Shown here: positions 24,270-35,209 of the stretch, in pieces
Numbering within the stretch: the stretch's first letter is position 1
Layout of the letters: every line of letters starts with the position of its first letter
NCBI RefSeq assembly: GCF_032062135.1
Contig: NC_092859.1
Location: 130,366,299-130,430,298, forward strand
Source of the DNA: Pyxicephalus adspersus
Lineage: Eukaryota; Chordata; Amphibia; Anura; Pyxicephalidae
Length of the DNA: 64,000 nucleotides
Reading direction: 5' to 3'
Translations under genes and position numbers: made by a program
The notes under the pieces: generated by a model
What the model was told of the DNA's origin: nothing
Databases searched by the model: none
What the model saw: only the letters and a program-made list of their open reading frames with translations

Positions 24270-24935
24270 TACATTCCCCTTTTAATATCTTGGACATTGG
24301 ACCAGACTTATTTGTATTATTCCGGTTCCAGCTCCTCTTTCCATCTATTTTGGGCGATAACAGATCGCTATACTATGTGAAGACAAGACCAGTCAGCTTC
24401 AGACAGTCATTCAAAGACTATTTTTAAAACAACTGACTAGTGACAAGAGGAACTGCTCTCAGATGAAAAAGATATTCCAAGTCTTGCTAGACAAGGCTTG
24501 TGAATGCTCTGAAATAACGTCTCCTATTTTAATACTTCTCTCAGTTTCTCTAACTGCAAAGCTGTTGCTGCTTTCCAGAGAAAGATTGGACAATTCTTGA
24601 CTTCCAGCACAATGGCAGTTATTCATTAATGTGCATGTGATAGAGCAGATGTTAAAATGATTCACTTGGCACTTTATGATCTTTGGAGACATTGATATTT
24701 CATATTTACATCATGGTAAAAGAACTTACAGAATTTCCTTTCTACTCTACCAGTTATGTTCCCTGAAATTATTCAATTTTACCCATTGACACAGTTTTGA
24801 CAGAGCCTCTGTTCATAATCTGGATCACATTACGTCATTCATTATCACAGAGCGCCTTATTTTATCAGTATCACTTAATTTACACTTACCAAAAACCAAT
24901 AGGAATAAAATTACAGTTGGGTGAGACAGAGAACG

Positions 24936-24979
<44 letters not shown>

Positions 24980-25219
24980 ATTACCTTGTATTTATATAGC
25001 ACTGGTGTATTACGCATTTTACAAAGTCCATAATCATAACACAATATTTATTTTATACCTTTTATATATCAGCAGATTATCCTTTACATAAGACTAAAAT
25101 TTGAGAACTAATTAATGCAGAGGAATTGCCCGAGGATGAAGTTTGGAACAATGTACTGAATCTGTTTAGGAGTCAGGAAACATTCTTCAGAAATCTTTCC
25201 ACTGATATACAGCCCCATA
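24270..25219. other. Gene-free stretch with (AT)n at 24937-24973
   Basis: No exon is recognised. Positions 24937-24973 are an (AT)n run, followed by a short remnant of the retroposon tail core (TTTATATAGCACTGGTGTAT, 24992-25011). Confidence 0.6.
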
Positions 25220-25227
25220 GTCTAACA

Positions 25228-25635
25228 CAGCGGTCCCCAACCACCGGGCCGCGGCCCACTACCGGTCCGCGGCGGTGTTTTCAGTGGGCCGCGAGTACAT
25301 GATCCATTATTGAAAACGAAGCGGCACCCAACCACCATCCGCGGACCGGAAGTGGTCCGCAGCGGTGTTTGTATGAGATGCCGGTAAATGTACACAGTAG
25401 TCTGTGTACAAGCAATGCGAGCACATGACATGCAGCTAGATTGGCTGTCAGATGTCATGTGATCGCTTTGAAGCAGCAGAGGTGCACAGAGAGAAAAGAG
25501 AAGACGCCAGAGTATGTCTTCTCTTTTCTCTCTGTGCACACCCCACCGCCCCCCCCCCCCCCCCCCCCCCCGGTCCTCAGAGAAATTTCCTTCCGTGAAA
25601 CCGGTCCCTGGGGCCAAAAAGGTTGGGGACCGCTG
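25228..25635. mobile_element. hAT-type non-autonomous element with exact 8-bp target duplication
   Basis: The ends CAGCGGTCCCCAACC and GGTTGGGGACCGCTG are perfect inverted repeats. They are flanked by GTCTAACA at 25220-25227 and 25636-25643, an identical 8-bp duplication typical of hAT transposons. The 408-bp interior is GC- and CpG-rich, with further inverted motifs (GCGGCCCACT / AGTGGGCCGC). It also has a perfect 24-bp stem (25482-25505 with 25516-25539, 10-bp loop) and a 23-bp C tract. The 140-codon minus-strand frame across it includes polyglycine from the C tract and is not a gene. Similar TIRs are known for hAT elements in other vertebrates. Confidence 0.92.
25549..25571. repeat. (C)23 homopolymer
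   Basis: An uninterrupted run of 23 C inside the hAT-type element, next to its long internal stem. The length is probably unstable and hard to sequence exactly. Confidence 0.95.
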
Positions 25636-25643
25636 GTCTAACA

Positions 25644-27343
25644 TATACTCAAATTATACTTTATAGTCCAGAGGAGAATCAGGGGGCTGTGTAAACACTG
25701 AACCCATCAGTTGTGTTAAGAAAGACTGGTTGTAACAAAAGGTCTTAGCACATAAAACTATTTATTTTTAGTCCAATTTATTATATCACACTATGTTTTC
25801 TAGTTTGCTATTGGTTCTTCAATATCCCCCGAAGATATCGTGTCGGGGTTATAACAGCACTGTTCTTTTCTGAATTATTACTATTATTTTCATGTAAAGC
25901 CACCTTCTTCTATATTACTGTACAGAATACAATAAAGACAGTGATGGGTAACAATACATTACCAGTTTAAACCTTTAAAATAAAGGACTGATAATACAGG
26001 TAAAACACAAATAAATATTGTAAAATAGAAAACATTCAACAATGCAGTTTTGATATTATCTAGTGGATGGAACCAGCAGAGTGCTGTATATAATGAAAAC
26101 ATCACAGCACCCTGCTTCAGTTCTCCCTTGCACTTTTACTGCAGGAAAGGAACACTTGTAGTTACAGGGAAGGTGACATCAGAGGCAGCTTTCCAGGGGC
26201 AATGATGGAGGAGAAGAGATCTCCCTTGTCACCATCCACATATCTGCCCCATCTGCCCTGCTCCTTTCTTTCCCCCAGTACTTTCCAAAGAAATTGGCTG
26301 AGATTTAAGAAATTACAGGCAGTAAATAATAAGATTTCTGATGATTGCTTTATGATTTAAACAAAATACAATAATTAATGGACTGTGCTTAGGGAAGGAA
26401 GAAGACCAGAAAAAAATAATCCTCCATGTCAGATTGAATTAGTTGAAAGGCAACTTTGCAATTTATAAAGACATTTTCCTACAAATCTTTCACTGATAAC
26501 CAGACACTGAACCAGGTAAGCTTCCTCAGGTTTACTTTCAGTTTCTTTAAGTTTTTTTTGTATGTTTTTATTGTTGTCAGTGTCTTTGCTGCAAATCATA
26601 ATATTTCTTTACATGTACAGGTTACTGCCTTTACTGAGATTAAGTAGGGGATAATCTAAAATTTTGAGATGGTCCTGACACAGGAATTGGGAACAATTCT
26701 TCCAATAGGGACACTTTACCAGTAACAGCTATTGAAAAGAGATTTTCCTTCATTCTCGAGAGATGTCCTATGAATTCCTTTTGTGACTTAGCCAGAGCCA
26801 GGAAAATGAATCTCCTCAATGAGATGAAAAAAATATTGACAACCAATAAGCACTTTCTAATTTGCCTAAAGGTTAAAAAGTGTAGAATTTATAAACACTT
26901 TAGGTTCCCATTTCCAACATATTGTTTTATGTGCTTTGAAAACGTGCAACATGCCCAATGAAAACACAGTGCAAACACAATGTATTTTGACTACTGTCAA
27001 AAAGAAAGCCTGCATATCAATGTAAAGAAAAGCACATCAACACAATGCAAAATGTTAAAAAGAAGCATGTCAATCCAATGCATTTCACTCATGTGTTCCT
27101 CAACACAAAGTAAATTCAACAGATGTGGTGTGAATCTATTAGCAAATGTGTTCAAGTTAGATTTACCATAGGCTTGAACCTCTTTTATTTTTTTTTTTAA
27201 TATTGTTTTATTATTATTGTTTTTTTTCATGGAGATTTTCCAACAGTTGATTAGGTGACCCACGGACAAGAAATTATGGTACATGTTTCATGGAGAACTG
27301 AAAAGCAACTTTTTTAAAGCAACTTTAACATGTTCTAAAAGAG
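25644..27343. other. Gene-free stretch
   Basis: No exon or RNA gene is recognised. Frames are under 100 codons and of low complexity. Confidence 0.55.
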
Positions 27344-27625
27344 GCAATAAAGATGTCAATCCCTCTGCGATCCTAGTCCAGTCCATCCTGTCTTTGCCAT
27401 AGTGTGGACTGGACACATGGTGCCACCATCCTCTTCCTCATCTTCCATGTTTTTTTGCCTACATCACCCAATCTCACTTTGCACAGTCTTGAGATCGCCT
27501 TTTGTGGTAAGGCGCCTTTCCGAAAATGTAAAAAAAGGGCTGATCTCACTGTGCATGTGTTGGAGAAATATGTATCCCAGGAGGCTGCGGACTTCCCATT
27601 CAGTCCATCACTGTGGTCGTAAAAT
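27344..27625 (+). repeat. Diverged interspersed repeat, copy 2
   Basis: Partner of 2880-3130, in the same orientation, sharing GATCC/CCTCTG, CATCACCCA and GAAAATGTAAAAAAAGGGCT followed by CTGTGCATG. The frames of 72-136 codons on both strands here are shadows of the repeat. Confidence 0.5.
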
Positions 27626-27839
27626 GTAAAAAAAAGTTGAATAATTAAAAAAAACACTTTTCCCTTTTCCACTTTAATACAATTCTCAAATGTTTTGGTC
27701 CTATGAAAAAATGAACAAGCATTTTCAAATCCTTTAAATTTTCTCAAGTTTTTTGTGCCAGTGATATTTTCTTCAGTCCACACGGACTTGTGTTGAAAAA
27801 ATTAAAAAAGTTAATTGAAACTAAATTTTGTAAATAATG

Positions 27840-28330
27840 ACTATATTGCCACAAAAAATTCACGTCTTTAAAGATTGTAATTGGCCACCGTTAATGATTA
27901 TCTTCAGACTTATTCTAAACCGCTCGCGTCAACAGGTTAATAACGTACATACCATTCACCGGGACATTCTATTCACTAAAAGGAAAAATAGATTCCACTT
28001 GGAGGATTAAATGATGGAACTGAATGCTTTGCTGTAATTGTTTGCTTCGCAAAATAATAAGTTTGATGTAATCTGTAACATCTCAATACGCCACACACAG
28101 ACAAAAGTAATCATTTTTTTAATCTTCACAAGAAGCCCAAAGAGCTTTTCTACATAAAATGTTCACTTTGGAGAAGGTGGGAATAGATGTGCATTAATTG
28201 CGGTGTATAGGTTTGTCTAGACATTTTGGCAGTCTCAATCAAATTGCGAGTCACGTTTGGCCAAGAGGCCGACATAAGTGGTCGTAACTTGGAGAACACT
28301 TAACTACTAAGAAAAAAGCATTTCTACAGT
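27840..28330. promoter_or_regulatory. Possible conserved non-coding element
   Basis: A repeat-free block that is compositionally unlike its surroundings. It has clustered homeodomain-type cores (GTTAATGATTATC, TGTAATTGG, GCATTAATTGCGG) and scattered CpGs in non-repeat context (AACCGCTCGCGTC). It contains no long frame. It lies about 35 kb upstream of the putative first exon at 63530. This is pattern recognition only; conservation cannot be tested here. Confidence 0.22.
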
Positions 28331-28685
28331 TCAAATTTATTTAGACTCCATTCACTGAAGTGTGTAAATGTTCTGTTCTTCAAGAAAGAAAAGACTTCTA
28401 AGAATAATGTGGCCTTGCTATTTGATGTCCTCTATAGCATCTGAGAGGTTCCCTACAGTCTAATGTACAATATAATACTGCCCTTGGATTCTGGTAAACT
28501 AGAAATTGTAAGCAAGTTTATGTAAACTCATATTTTATTATATGTCTGCAGTGCTCTCTATTCACAACTAAGTTTGTGTATTTTCAAACTTTGATATTGT
28601 TGAGGATAGGAAGCACTGCAGATATAATGCAATATCTTATTTCGAAAATAATAACACTGTGTCAGCTTATATATATTAATATTAC

Positions 28686-29160
28686 TATTATTAATAAACT
28701 GTATCTATAATGAGCCAACATATTATGCAGTGTTGTATATCAAATCGAGGTTGCAAATGAAACAGATACAAAAAAAAGACAGGAGGAGCAGAAGACCCTG
28801 CCCAGAAGAGCTTACGATCTAAGAGGTGGGGGAAGTAGCACACAATAGGAGAAGGCATATGGAATGGTGGATAAATACTGAGGATTTAAGAGACAGGAGA
28901 TGGGTAGGTGAGTTTGAGAAAATTGGTTTTAAGGGCTCTTTTAAATGTGCAGAAAGTAGGAGCAAGCAGAAATAGATGAGGAAGACCATTCCAGAGAGCT
29001 TGGGTGGCCCTAGAGATGCCTTGGAGTCGTGTATTGTTATAAATGAGGAAGTTATTAGTATTTCATTGAAGGAGTACAGAGAGCAGCTAGGGGTTTTATT
29101 TTGTGGAGGGATTTGAAGGCAGTGAATGTCAGCTATTGTGTTAGCATTTTGGTCCAGTAT
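28686..29160 (-). mobile_element. Long member of the retroposon-tail family
   Basis: Reads in reverse. The (ATT)n-type end and GAGCCAACATATTATGCAG core lie at the left. Then come GGTTGCAAATGAAACAGATA, CAGAAGACCCTGCCCAGAAG and AGCTTACGATCTAAGAGGTG, and an extended body with AAGGGCTCTTTTAAATGTGC, GAAGACCATTCCAGAGAG and GGAGGGATTTGAAGGCAGTG. The short copies elsewhere stop within the first 130 bp of this sequence, so this copy shows what the full element looks like. No reading frame of note. Probably a non-autonomous retroposon. Confidence 0.75.
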
Positions 29161-29868
29161 ATTTGAAGTTTATGTACAACAGTATTTATAAAAATCTGTG
29201 CAAACCCCTCTACTCATGCCATATCCCCCGTCCATATATATTTCAAACTTTGTGCAAATAAAGAAGATATCATCTCACAACTAATAACCTATTAGGCAGA
29301 TACACGCAAGTCTTTATTCCTATAGAGCCACTGATAGCTTCCTTAGGATTTCAAAGGTTTTCAGAACAACTTCCTGGTGCAGCAAGATGTGTAAGAGCAA
29401 AACAGCCTGGACACCCTTAAAATGCCTATAAACACTTTTGTTCAAAACACACACAAACACCCACAAACACATTGAAAGAAATAAGGTGTTTATGAGCATT
29501 AAATGCCATTTTGTGATGTTGTTCCTCTTTTCTGCCACATGGCCTGATTTAAAATACCTGTAAATGCTGTGTGGGTGATTTTAGGTTTGTTTTCCATGCA
29601 GTCCTGGTCTAAATGGCTATTTTTTCAGTACAGTCATCCTTTAAATACCAATCTCCACCACCCCCTTCAATTGTTACATTCCTTCTCAATTGAGATCTTG
29701 AGTGGCCCACTTGGTGAAAACATCAAACACCTCTTCTGCAAAGGTCTGCTTGCTGAATGCTAATTCTTCTGCACATTTGCACTTTACTAATAATCTATTT
29801 CTTAGGAAAAGACCAGCCACAAGGAAATAGGAAGAAGCAGATTCTGCAGTGTGTTAATAAATGTGTTA
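29161..29868. other. Gene-free stretch
   Basis: No exon or repeat ends are recognised. AT-rich sequence. Confidence 0.55.
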
Positions 29869-30335
29869 GGCAGCATGGTGGCTCAGTGGTTAGCACTCTG
29901 GCCTTTGCAGCGCTGGGTCACAGGTTTGAGTCTCGGCCAGGACACTATCTGCATGGAGTTTGCAGGTTCTCTCCATGTTTGCGTGGTTTTCCTTCCTCTG
30001 GTTTCTTCCCACATTCCAAAAATATGCAGTTAGGTATTTTGCTTCCCCCCAAAATTGACCTTAGATTGTTTTTAATGAATATGACTGACGTATGGACATT
30101 AGTTTGTGAGCCTCTTTGAGGGACAGCTAGTGACATGACTATGGACTTTCTACAACCCTGCGTAATATGATGATCAGGATGTTGGGGAAATATTTCCTTG
30201 ATTATATAGCCTGTGACTGCAATGGTAGTGATGGACCTGTAAACCAGTTCTAGCAGACCCCATTGAGGGACATTCAGTGACCGAACTTTGGAATTTGTAA
30301 AGAGCTGCCTAATATGTGGGCGCTATATTATTATT
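29869..30335 (+). mobile_element. tRNA-derived SINE, copy 2, with a second 3' part appended
   Basis: Box A-like TGGCTCAGTGG (29879-29889) and box B-like GGTTTGAGTCT (29923-29933) mark the polymerase III promoter of the tRNA-like head. The central block (CAGGTTCTCTCCATGTTTGC, ATATGCAGTTAGG) follows. The 3' block GACATGACTATGGACTTT ends near 30165. A second, more diverged 3' block then follows (GAGGGACATTCAGTGACC, GTAAAGAGCTGCCTAATATG, GGGCGCTATATTA), as if two SINEs or a dimer were joined. The 120-codon frame here is a product of the SINE. Confidence 0.8.
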
Positions 30336-30867
30336 TAATTAATTAAGTAATTAATATTTATTAATTATTAGTTATTAACAATAATGTGTTTAGCAGTTGT
30401 ATGCATATGTGAGTTTACAGAGAAGGGGATTTTAGGTTCTTGTGAATGACAGGCTGATATTGATTACTCCTAAACCCAACTAAACCCTCAATTGAACAAG
30501 GCAATTCTAACAGCAGTCAGGTGGAGCAGTGAAAATAAACAGCATTGAAGTAAAGTAATGGACAGAATATCTATTTCATGGACCAAATGTGTTTACATAT
30601 TGCATTAAAGCTCATTTCCCGTCATCTTCTAAATTGGCCTGTGTGAGGGTAAATTATATGTGACCAGGTGACACTCAAAGTAGGAAGATCAAAAGATTTC
30701 CGAATACATTTCTGAGCATGCCTACAGTGGGAAACCCTGTGTCTTCATTAAGAGGGGCAGGACTTGTATTTACGGGGAGTCGTGATGAGCAATTGGAAGT
30801 CCTCAGGGAAGTAAAAAGAAAGAGAGCTTCTGGCTGGTAAAGCTACAGTCAGGCATAGCTGCACAAT

Positions 30868-31075
30868 GGCTTGATTTTTTTAAAACTCCCCATGAATGGA
30901 GACAATAGATTTTTATGAGTGAGCCTGGGTGATCTAGCAAACCTAGAATGGATATTGCCCAGGACTGGCCCAACTAATAACAAGTGATTATTAAGAAATC
31001 CATTCCAGGTTTGCTGGCTCACCCAGCTTCTTCCATGATGTTCTCCAGTCTTGGAGAGCTTTGATAAATGAGGAC
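30868..31075. mobile_element. Fold-back element, copy 4 (diverged left arm)
   Basis: The right arm is well preserved (CATTCCAGGTTTGCTGGCTC, GTTCTCCAGTCTTGGAGAGC, GATAAATGAGGACC). The left arm is diverged but recognisable (GAGCCTGGGTGATCTAGCAA, CCTAGAATGGAT). Confidence 0.8.
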
Positions 31076-31139
31076 CAATCATTTTTTTGGGTCATACTTA
31101 TAATTTACACTGCTCAACACAAGTGCTTCCAGAATTTAC

Positions 31140-31440
31140 CTTGTTCGATTTCGTGTTTAGTTGGGCTTTACCTTGTAAGACTTTATTCCATGAAATGAGT
31201 TATTGTTTAGTTGAAGGCCAGTTTATTTGTGAAATAATACAGTCAGCTCATAACTTTTTCTGTAATAATTGCAATCCATACCAGACATCTGAAGAGCTAA
31301 AAATGTACAGAAGCAGGAAGCTGGCAATAATTGTTTGTTTGCATGAACGTGTAATTGATTGTAATAGAGCTGCTGCAAACCCACCATCTCGGAAATAGAA
31401 ACAATTAAGGAAATTATTAAGACAATAACAAATGCATTAC
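31140..31440. promoter_or_regulatory. Possible conserved non-coding element
   Basis: A repeat-free block with dense TAAT/ATTA cores and an octamer-like TTTGCATG: GGCAATAATTGTTTGTTTGC is followed by ATGAACGTGTAATTGATTGT. Downstream is GAAACAATTAAGGAAATTAT. The 103-codon stop-free frame across it has no recognisable domain. The combination resembles enhancers near developmental genes, but conservation cannot be tested here. Confidence 0.25.
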
Positions 31441-32105
31441 CTTCACTGTGTTTTAAACACCTTTTGTTTGGATTTTTTTTTCGCTAAGCAGATATTTAAA
31501 GTTGTCATTGAGTTTTCTAGCTTCAAATAGATATATTTAGACATTTGGTTATTTTTTAACAGACTGTATAGTGACTTGCTATAGGATCTTGGGATTTTTA
31601 ACAGCCCTAAAGTCCTACTCTTCTTCTGTTTTGTGATATGTTCAAAGAAAATTACATTTTTTGGCATCTACAAGTCCATGAACTATGAGTCCCTATTAGA
31701 GCCAGGTAAGCAGGAAAAAAGCACAACGGTAATAAATTGGTTCACCACCAAATTGTCATATATTGAGATGTCCAACTATGAACAAGGTATGCTTTTTGGA
31801 AAATAGTCTGTAATAATATACATATTAAAATGGAAGTTCAAATCCACTGAAAGGGACACTAGTACTAAAATAAATTATTCAAGCATGAAAGGAGCAGAAG
31901 AAATGGTATAGAAAACATTTCATGAAACTAATACTGGTTTGCTTTAAAACATTAGTGGGCCTATGATAAAAATTAGAAAGGTGTCCCAGATTTTCCATGA
32001 AGAAGAACTATCAGGGTTCATTCTTACTACTTGTATTAAAACAAATCCCCAACACAAATACCAAGATAAATTGTATTGTTTCTAACTTCCCCAGTTCACA
32101 CCATG
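31441..32105. other. Gene-free stretch
   Basis: AT-rich DNA with no supported feature. Confidence 0.55.
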
Positions 32106-32289
32106 AGCTTGATTTATTAAAGCTGATTTATTAAAGCAAACCTGGAATGGATCTGGTCTAGGAATGAAAACATGTGCTAACAAATAGCAATGGCATTTAG
32201 GAAATTCATTCCAGGTTTCAAGGATTATCCAGGTTCACTGAATAAAGTGTATCTTCTCCAGCCTTGGAGAGCTTTAATAAACCAGGCCC
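32106..32289. mobile_element. Fold-back element, copy 5 (left-arm deletion, alternative subfamily)
   Basis: Left end GCTTGATTTATTAAAGC is followed by a short direct duplication of GATTTATTAAAGC and then directly by AACCTGGAATGGATCTGGTC, so most of the left arm is missing. The right arm carries GGTTCACTGAATAAAGTGTA followed by TCTTCTCC, not the GATAGTCTATC motif of the main subfamily. It ends TTTAATAAACCAGGCCC. Confidence 0.8.
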
Positions 32290-32500
32290 CATGAGTTGGT
32301 ATGCATTGCTAAATTGTTCATTGCACCTATGCAAGATACAGAAAAGTTGATGTGCCACAATGAAGTGAAGATGGGTCATTGAAAGTGAGCTTATGCTTAC
32401 TTCTAACATACAATCAGGTACATCCAAGGCTTCTGTTGTTTTTAACTCTTTCTATTGGCTTTGATATTTACAGTGAACATGTTAATACTTTATATCTAAT

Positions 32501-32702
32501 TACTTAAAGCTCTCCAAGACTGGAGAAGATAGACTATCATGGAATAACTCGGGTTATCCAGCAAATCTGGAATGGATCTGGCTAGAATTAAAAACATAGC
32601 AATTGATTATTAGGAAATCCATTCCATGTTTGTTGGACTACCCTGGTTCACCCATGATAGTCTATCTTCGCCAGTCTTGGAGAGCTTTAATAAATCAGGC
32701 AC
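32501..32702. mobile_element. Fold-back element, copy 6
   Basis: The left arm runs CTTAAAGCTCTCCAAGACTG, GAAGATAGACTATCATGG. The right arm runs TTCACCCATGATAGTCTATC, CCAGTCTTGGAGAGCTTTAA, TAAATCAGGC. The arms are highly complementary. The GGGCCTGA left end is lost. Confidence 0.87.
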
Positions 32703-33297
32703 TTTGTATCTCTCCATTTCAATTGAGTAAATCACTTACGAAATATCCACCTAGTTTAACCTAAAGGAAATCTTTACATATTTCAATATAGATGCCCTTT
32801 GGATGGCTCTGGCTACAATATTTTTTGACTCACCTTCGTCGAAGAATCATGTGGGTGAAGTCACGCTTATTCCACATCTGTGATGTATCAAAACCAATAC
32901 ATTGTGAAATGGAAGCCTTTATATATTTCTGAGCACAGGTGTCTTTTAATATGAGTTGAATCATATAATGTTTTGTAGCCACATTCTGTCAATTTTTTTA
33001 TACCACTGCCAGGCATGGCTGACACTTGACATAGTTCTGTGCAGAATTAAAGCCAAACCCTAGGCAGATGTAAAAGACACAAAAATTTAGCCCTATATTC
33101 ATATATGAGTACAAGGCTTAATCATTTTGTTTATAAATGCTAGCAGTGTAAGGGTCGGTGTCAATCGGCTTTTGATTGCATCAGATGGGTTTTGCATACA
33201 TACAAGTCTACGGGAATATAAACTGATCTTGAAGGAGAGCAAACGCTGATTAAGAAAGAGATCAGCAACAACTTCATGATCATTTGTGAGTGATCAT
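32703..33297. other. Gene-free stretch
   Basis: No supported gene or repeat boundaries. Confidence 0.5.
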
Positions 33298-33372
33298 CCC
33301 TATTTAATGTACAGCGCTGCGTAATATGTTGGCGCTATATAAATCCTGTTTAATAATAATAATAATAATAAT
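33298..33372 (+). mobile_element. Young retroposon tail-only insertion
   Basis: CCCTATTTAATGTACAGCGC, CTGCGTAATATGTTGGCGCT, ATATAAATCCTGTTTAATAA then (AAT)n. By eye it is identical to 6293-6367 over about 70 bp. It is flanked by ATTTGTGA both upstream (about 33283-33290) and right after the tail (33371-33378), which could be a target duplication. A strongly 5'-truncated, recent insertion is the likely reading. Confidence 0.85.
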
Positions 33373-34700
33373 TTGTGATGGTCTCAGCTTCTAAAGTCTA
33401 GCATCAGTACATTGGGGTTACAACGTCTTGTGGTACTCCATCATGCCACTAATGCCAGCTTCTATTTTGCTAATGGGGATAATGCATTGAGTGCTCATCC
33501 TTCCCCTCCTAATAGAACAGAACAGGCTTTGCTTTGCACAGCACTCCTTCCTAAAACTGCCACCTAAAATCATCCTTAACTATAATTTCATACAACAGTT
33601 TTTGGGCATCTGCATAGTCCTTTTTAAAGTATCGTCAAATTCAAGTCCATTTCGAAAATCAGCCATAAGAAAACGATAAAGCATTTTAATTGAAAGAGAG
33701 GAATGCTCCCTTTAAAATAATTTTGACTTTTTGGGAACCCAGCTGGTATTTACTGTTTGTGCACCTTGTGTCAAATTCTCACTATCATAAACCGGTGTAT
33801 TTTCCATCCTCAGATTTCATCACACTGTTTGTTTCCACAGAGGCATGATTGCTTTGTGTTTAGTGTGATCAATCTTATTTCCACTCGAATGCAATAAAAT
33901 TGGTTTGTGGGAGTCATCCATTCTTTACAAAGATGGTGTTTCACAGCTGTCCGCCCTCAGTAAAAGTACAGTTCAATGGCTGGGTGCTGGATAACAGAAG
34001 GATAGTTGTACTTTCTTGAATTAGAATAGAAATGTCCAGGCCTTTGGGAGAGACGGTGCATGTATGGCGGTGCACACTGACAGCTGTAGCTGCAGAATGA
34101 GCCATGTGAGCAAGTTTTTCCTTTTCCATAGAAGATTCTCAATGCATCTCCGCAGGTGGGGATTTAGAGAGAGAAAGAAATGACTTTGCTTTTATTTACT
34201 CTATCTCTGAGGTACATAGTGAAACACATCCGATCACTCCAGAAGCCGCCAAATATTGTAATAATATTATTGCATCCTGTAAAAACAGCTCGGTGAGAAC
34301 AAGAATTAGAAAATGCTGTCAAAATAAATTGAGCACAACATTCACATGAGTGGATATACTATTAAAAGAAGAACATTTATCTCATTATTCATATTAGCTA
34401 AATGCCAATTCCTGGCTTGCTGCTCAATAACATATTTTTTACCTGTGGAGTTCATGCAAAGAATACATTTATATAATCTAGGAAAATGGGAAAGGTAAAA
34501 GTGGTAGAAATGGCAGTGGAGGGGTATTAAAGCAGACAGCATGCATACAATGTTTGGCTTATTTAATAAAGCAGAAAGGAATATGTAGAGTGTGGTAGAG
34601 TCTCAGAAATCAATAGAAATCTGATTGCTCACTATGGATTAGCACACTTTGCACACATGATCCCTTGTCTTTTACTGCTATAGGGCTAATGTACATATGA
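33373..34700. other. Gene-free stretch
   Basis: No coding feature is supported. Minus-strand frames near 33941-34142 overlap each other without recognisable domains. The 33790-33930 portion is repeat-free and could be regulatory, without direct evidence. Confidence 0.5.
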
Positions 34701-35209
34701 TTTTTTTTTTTTTTTTTTATGAAATTGTATTTTTATTGAGGGATTTTCAATAGGGTACAGAAAAGAAAAAAAGGGAAATAACACAAGGGGGAGGTAACAC
34801 CATAGGAATGCAACAGAACGTTTAGTTTCAAAAATAACAATAAATTCTCGAATAGAGCATATTCTTGAAGCTTCTTGGAACATCGGGTGGACCTAGTAAG
34901 ATTCGTGGTATATAACATTGTTCAGTAGGATAGAGACAAAGTGGGGGGGAGGTCAAATGGGCAAGCCAGCATAATAGTGGTCCCAAGCTTCCCAAACCAT
35001 CTCAAATTTGACCATTGTGTCTCTGAGGAGTGCCGTGAGGTACTCCATAAGGCGGATCTCTTGGATCAGCGCATATAGATTCTCCATGGAGGGAGGCAAC
35101 ACTGTCTTCCATCTGGAGGGGATCAGCATACGTGCTGCTACCAGTATGTGGGAGACCAGTTTGCGAGAGACCCTCGGGAGAGTTTGTTGTGTCTGGTCTG
35201 CTTTTCTTT
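34701..35209 (-). mobile_element. L1-like LINE, 5'-truncated 3' end
   Basis: On the minus strand the element ends in A18 (T at 34701-34718 on plus), preceded by a 3' untranslated region of about 230 bp. Before that lies the C-terminus of a long open frame that stops at 34953-34955 and runs upstream to at least 35205. The C-terminal residues include RKLVSHILVAARMLIPSRW and, at the end, VWEAWDHYYAGLPI. Basic/aromatic ends of this kind are typical of the ORF2 (endonuclease-reverse transcriptase) proteins of L1-clade LINEs. Severe 5' truncation and a poly(A) tail are the usual footprint of target-primed reverse transcription. No target duplication was found by eye. The reverse-transcriptase core is absent, so the copy is dead. 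Confidence 0.72.

Noticed and set aside
25222..25644. Minus-strand 140-codon frame
   Set aside because: It spans a hAT-type element end to end. The polyglycine stretch is the C23 tract.
29879..29933. tRNA gene
   Set aside because: The box A and box B belong to a SINE head. No cloverleaf with a paired acceptor stem can be formed.
29757..30119. 120-codon frame
   Set aside because: It lies over the tRNA-derived SINE.
31087..31398. 103-codon plus-strand frame
   Set aside because: No domain or start context. More likely an open stretch within a possible non-coding element.
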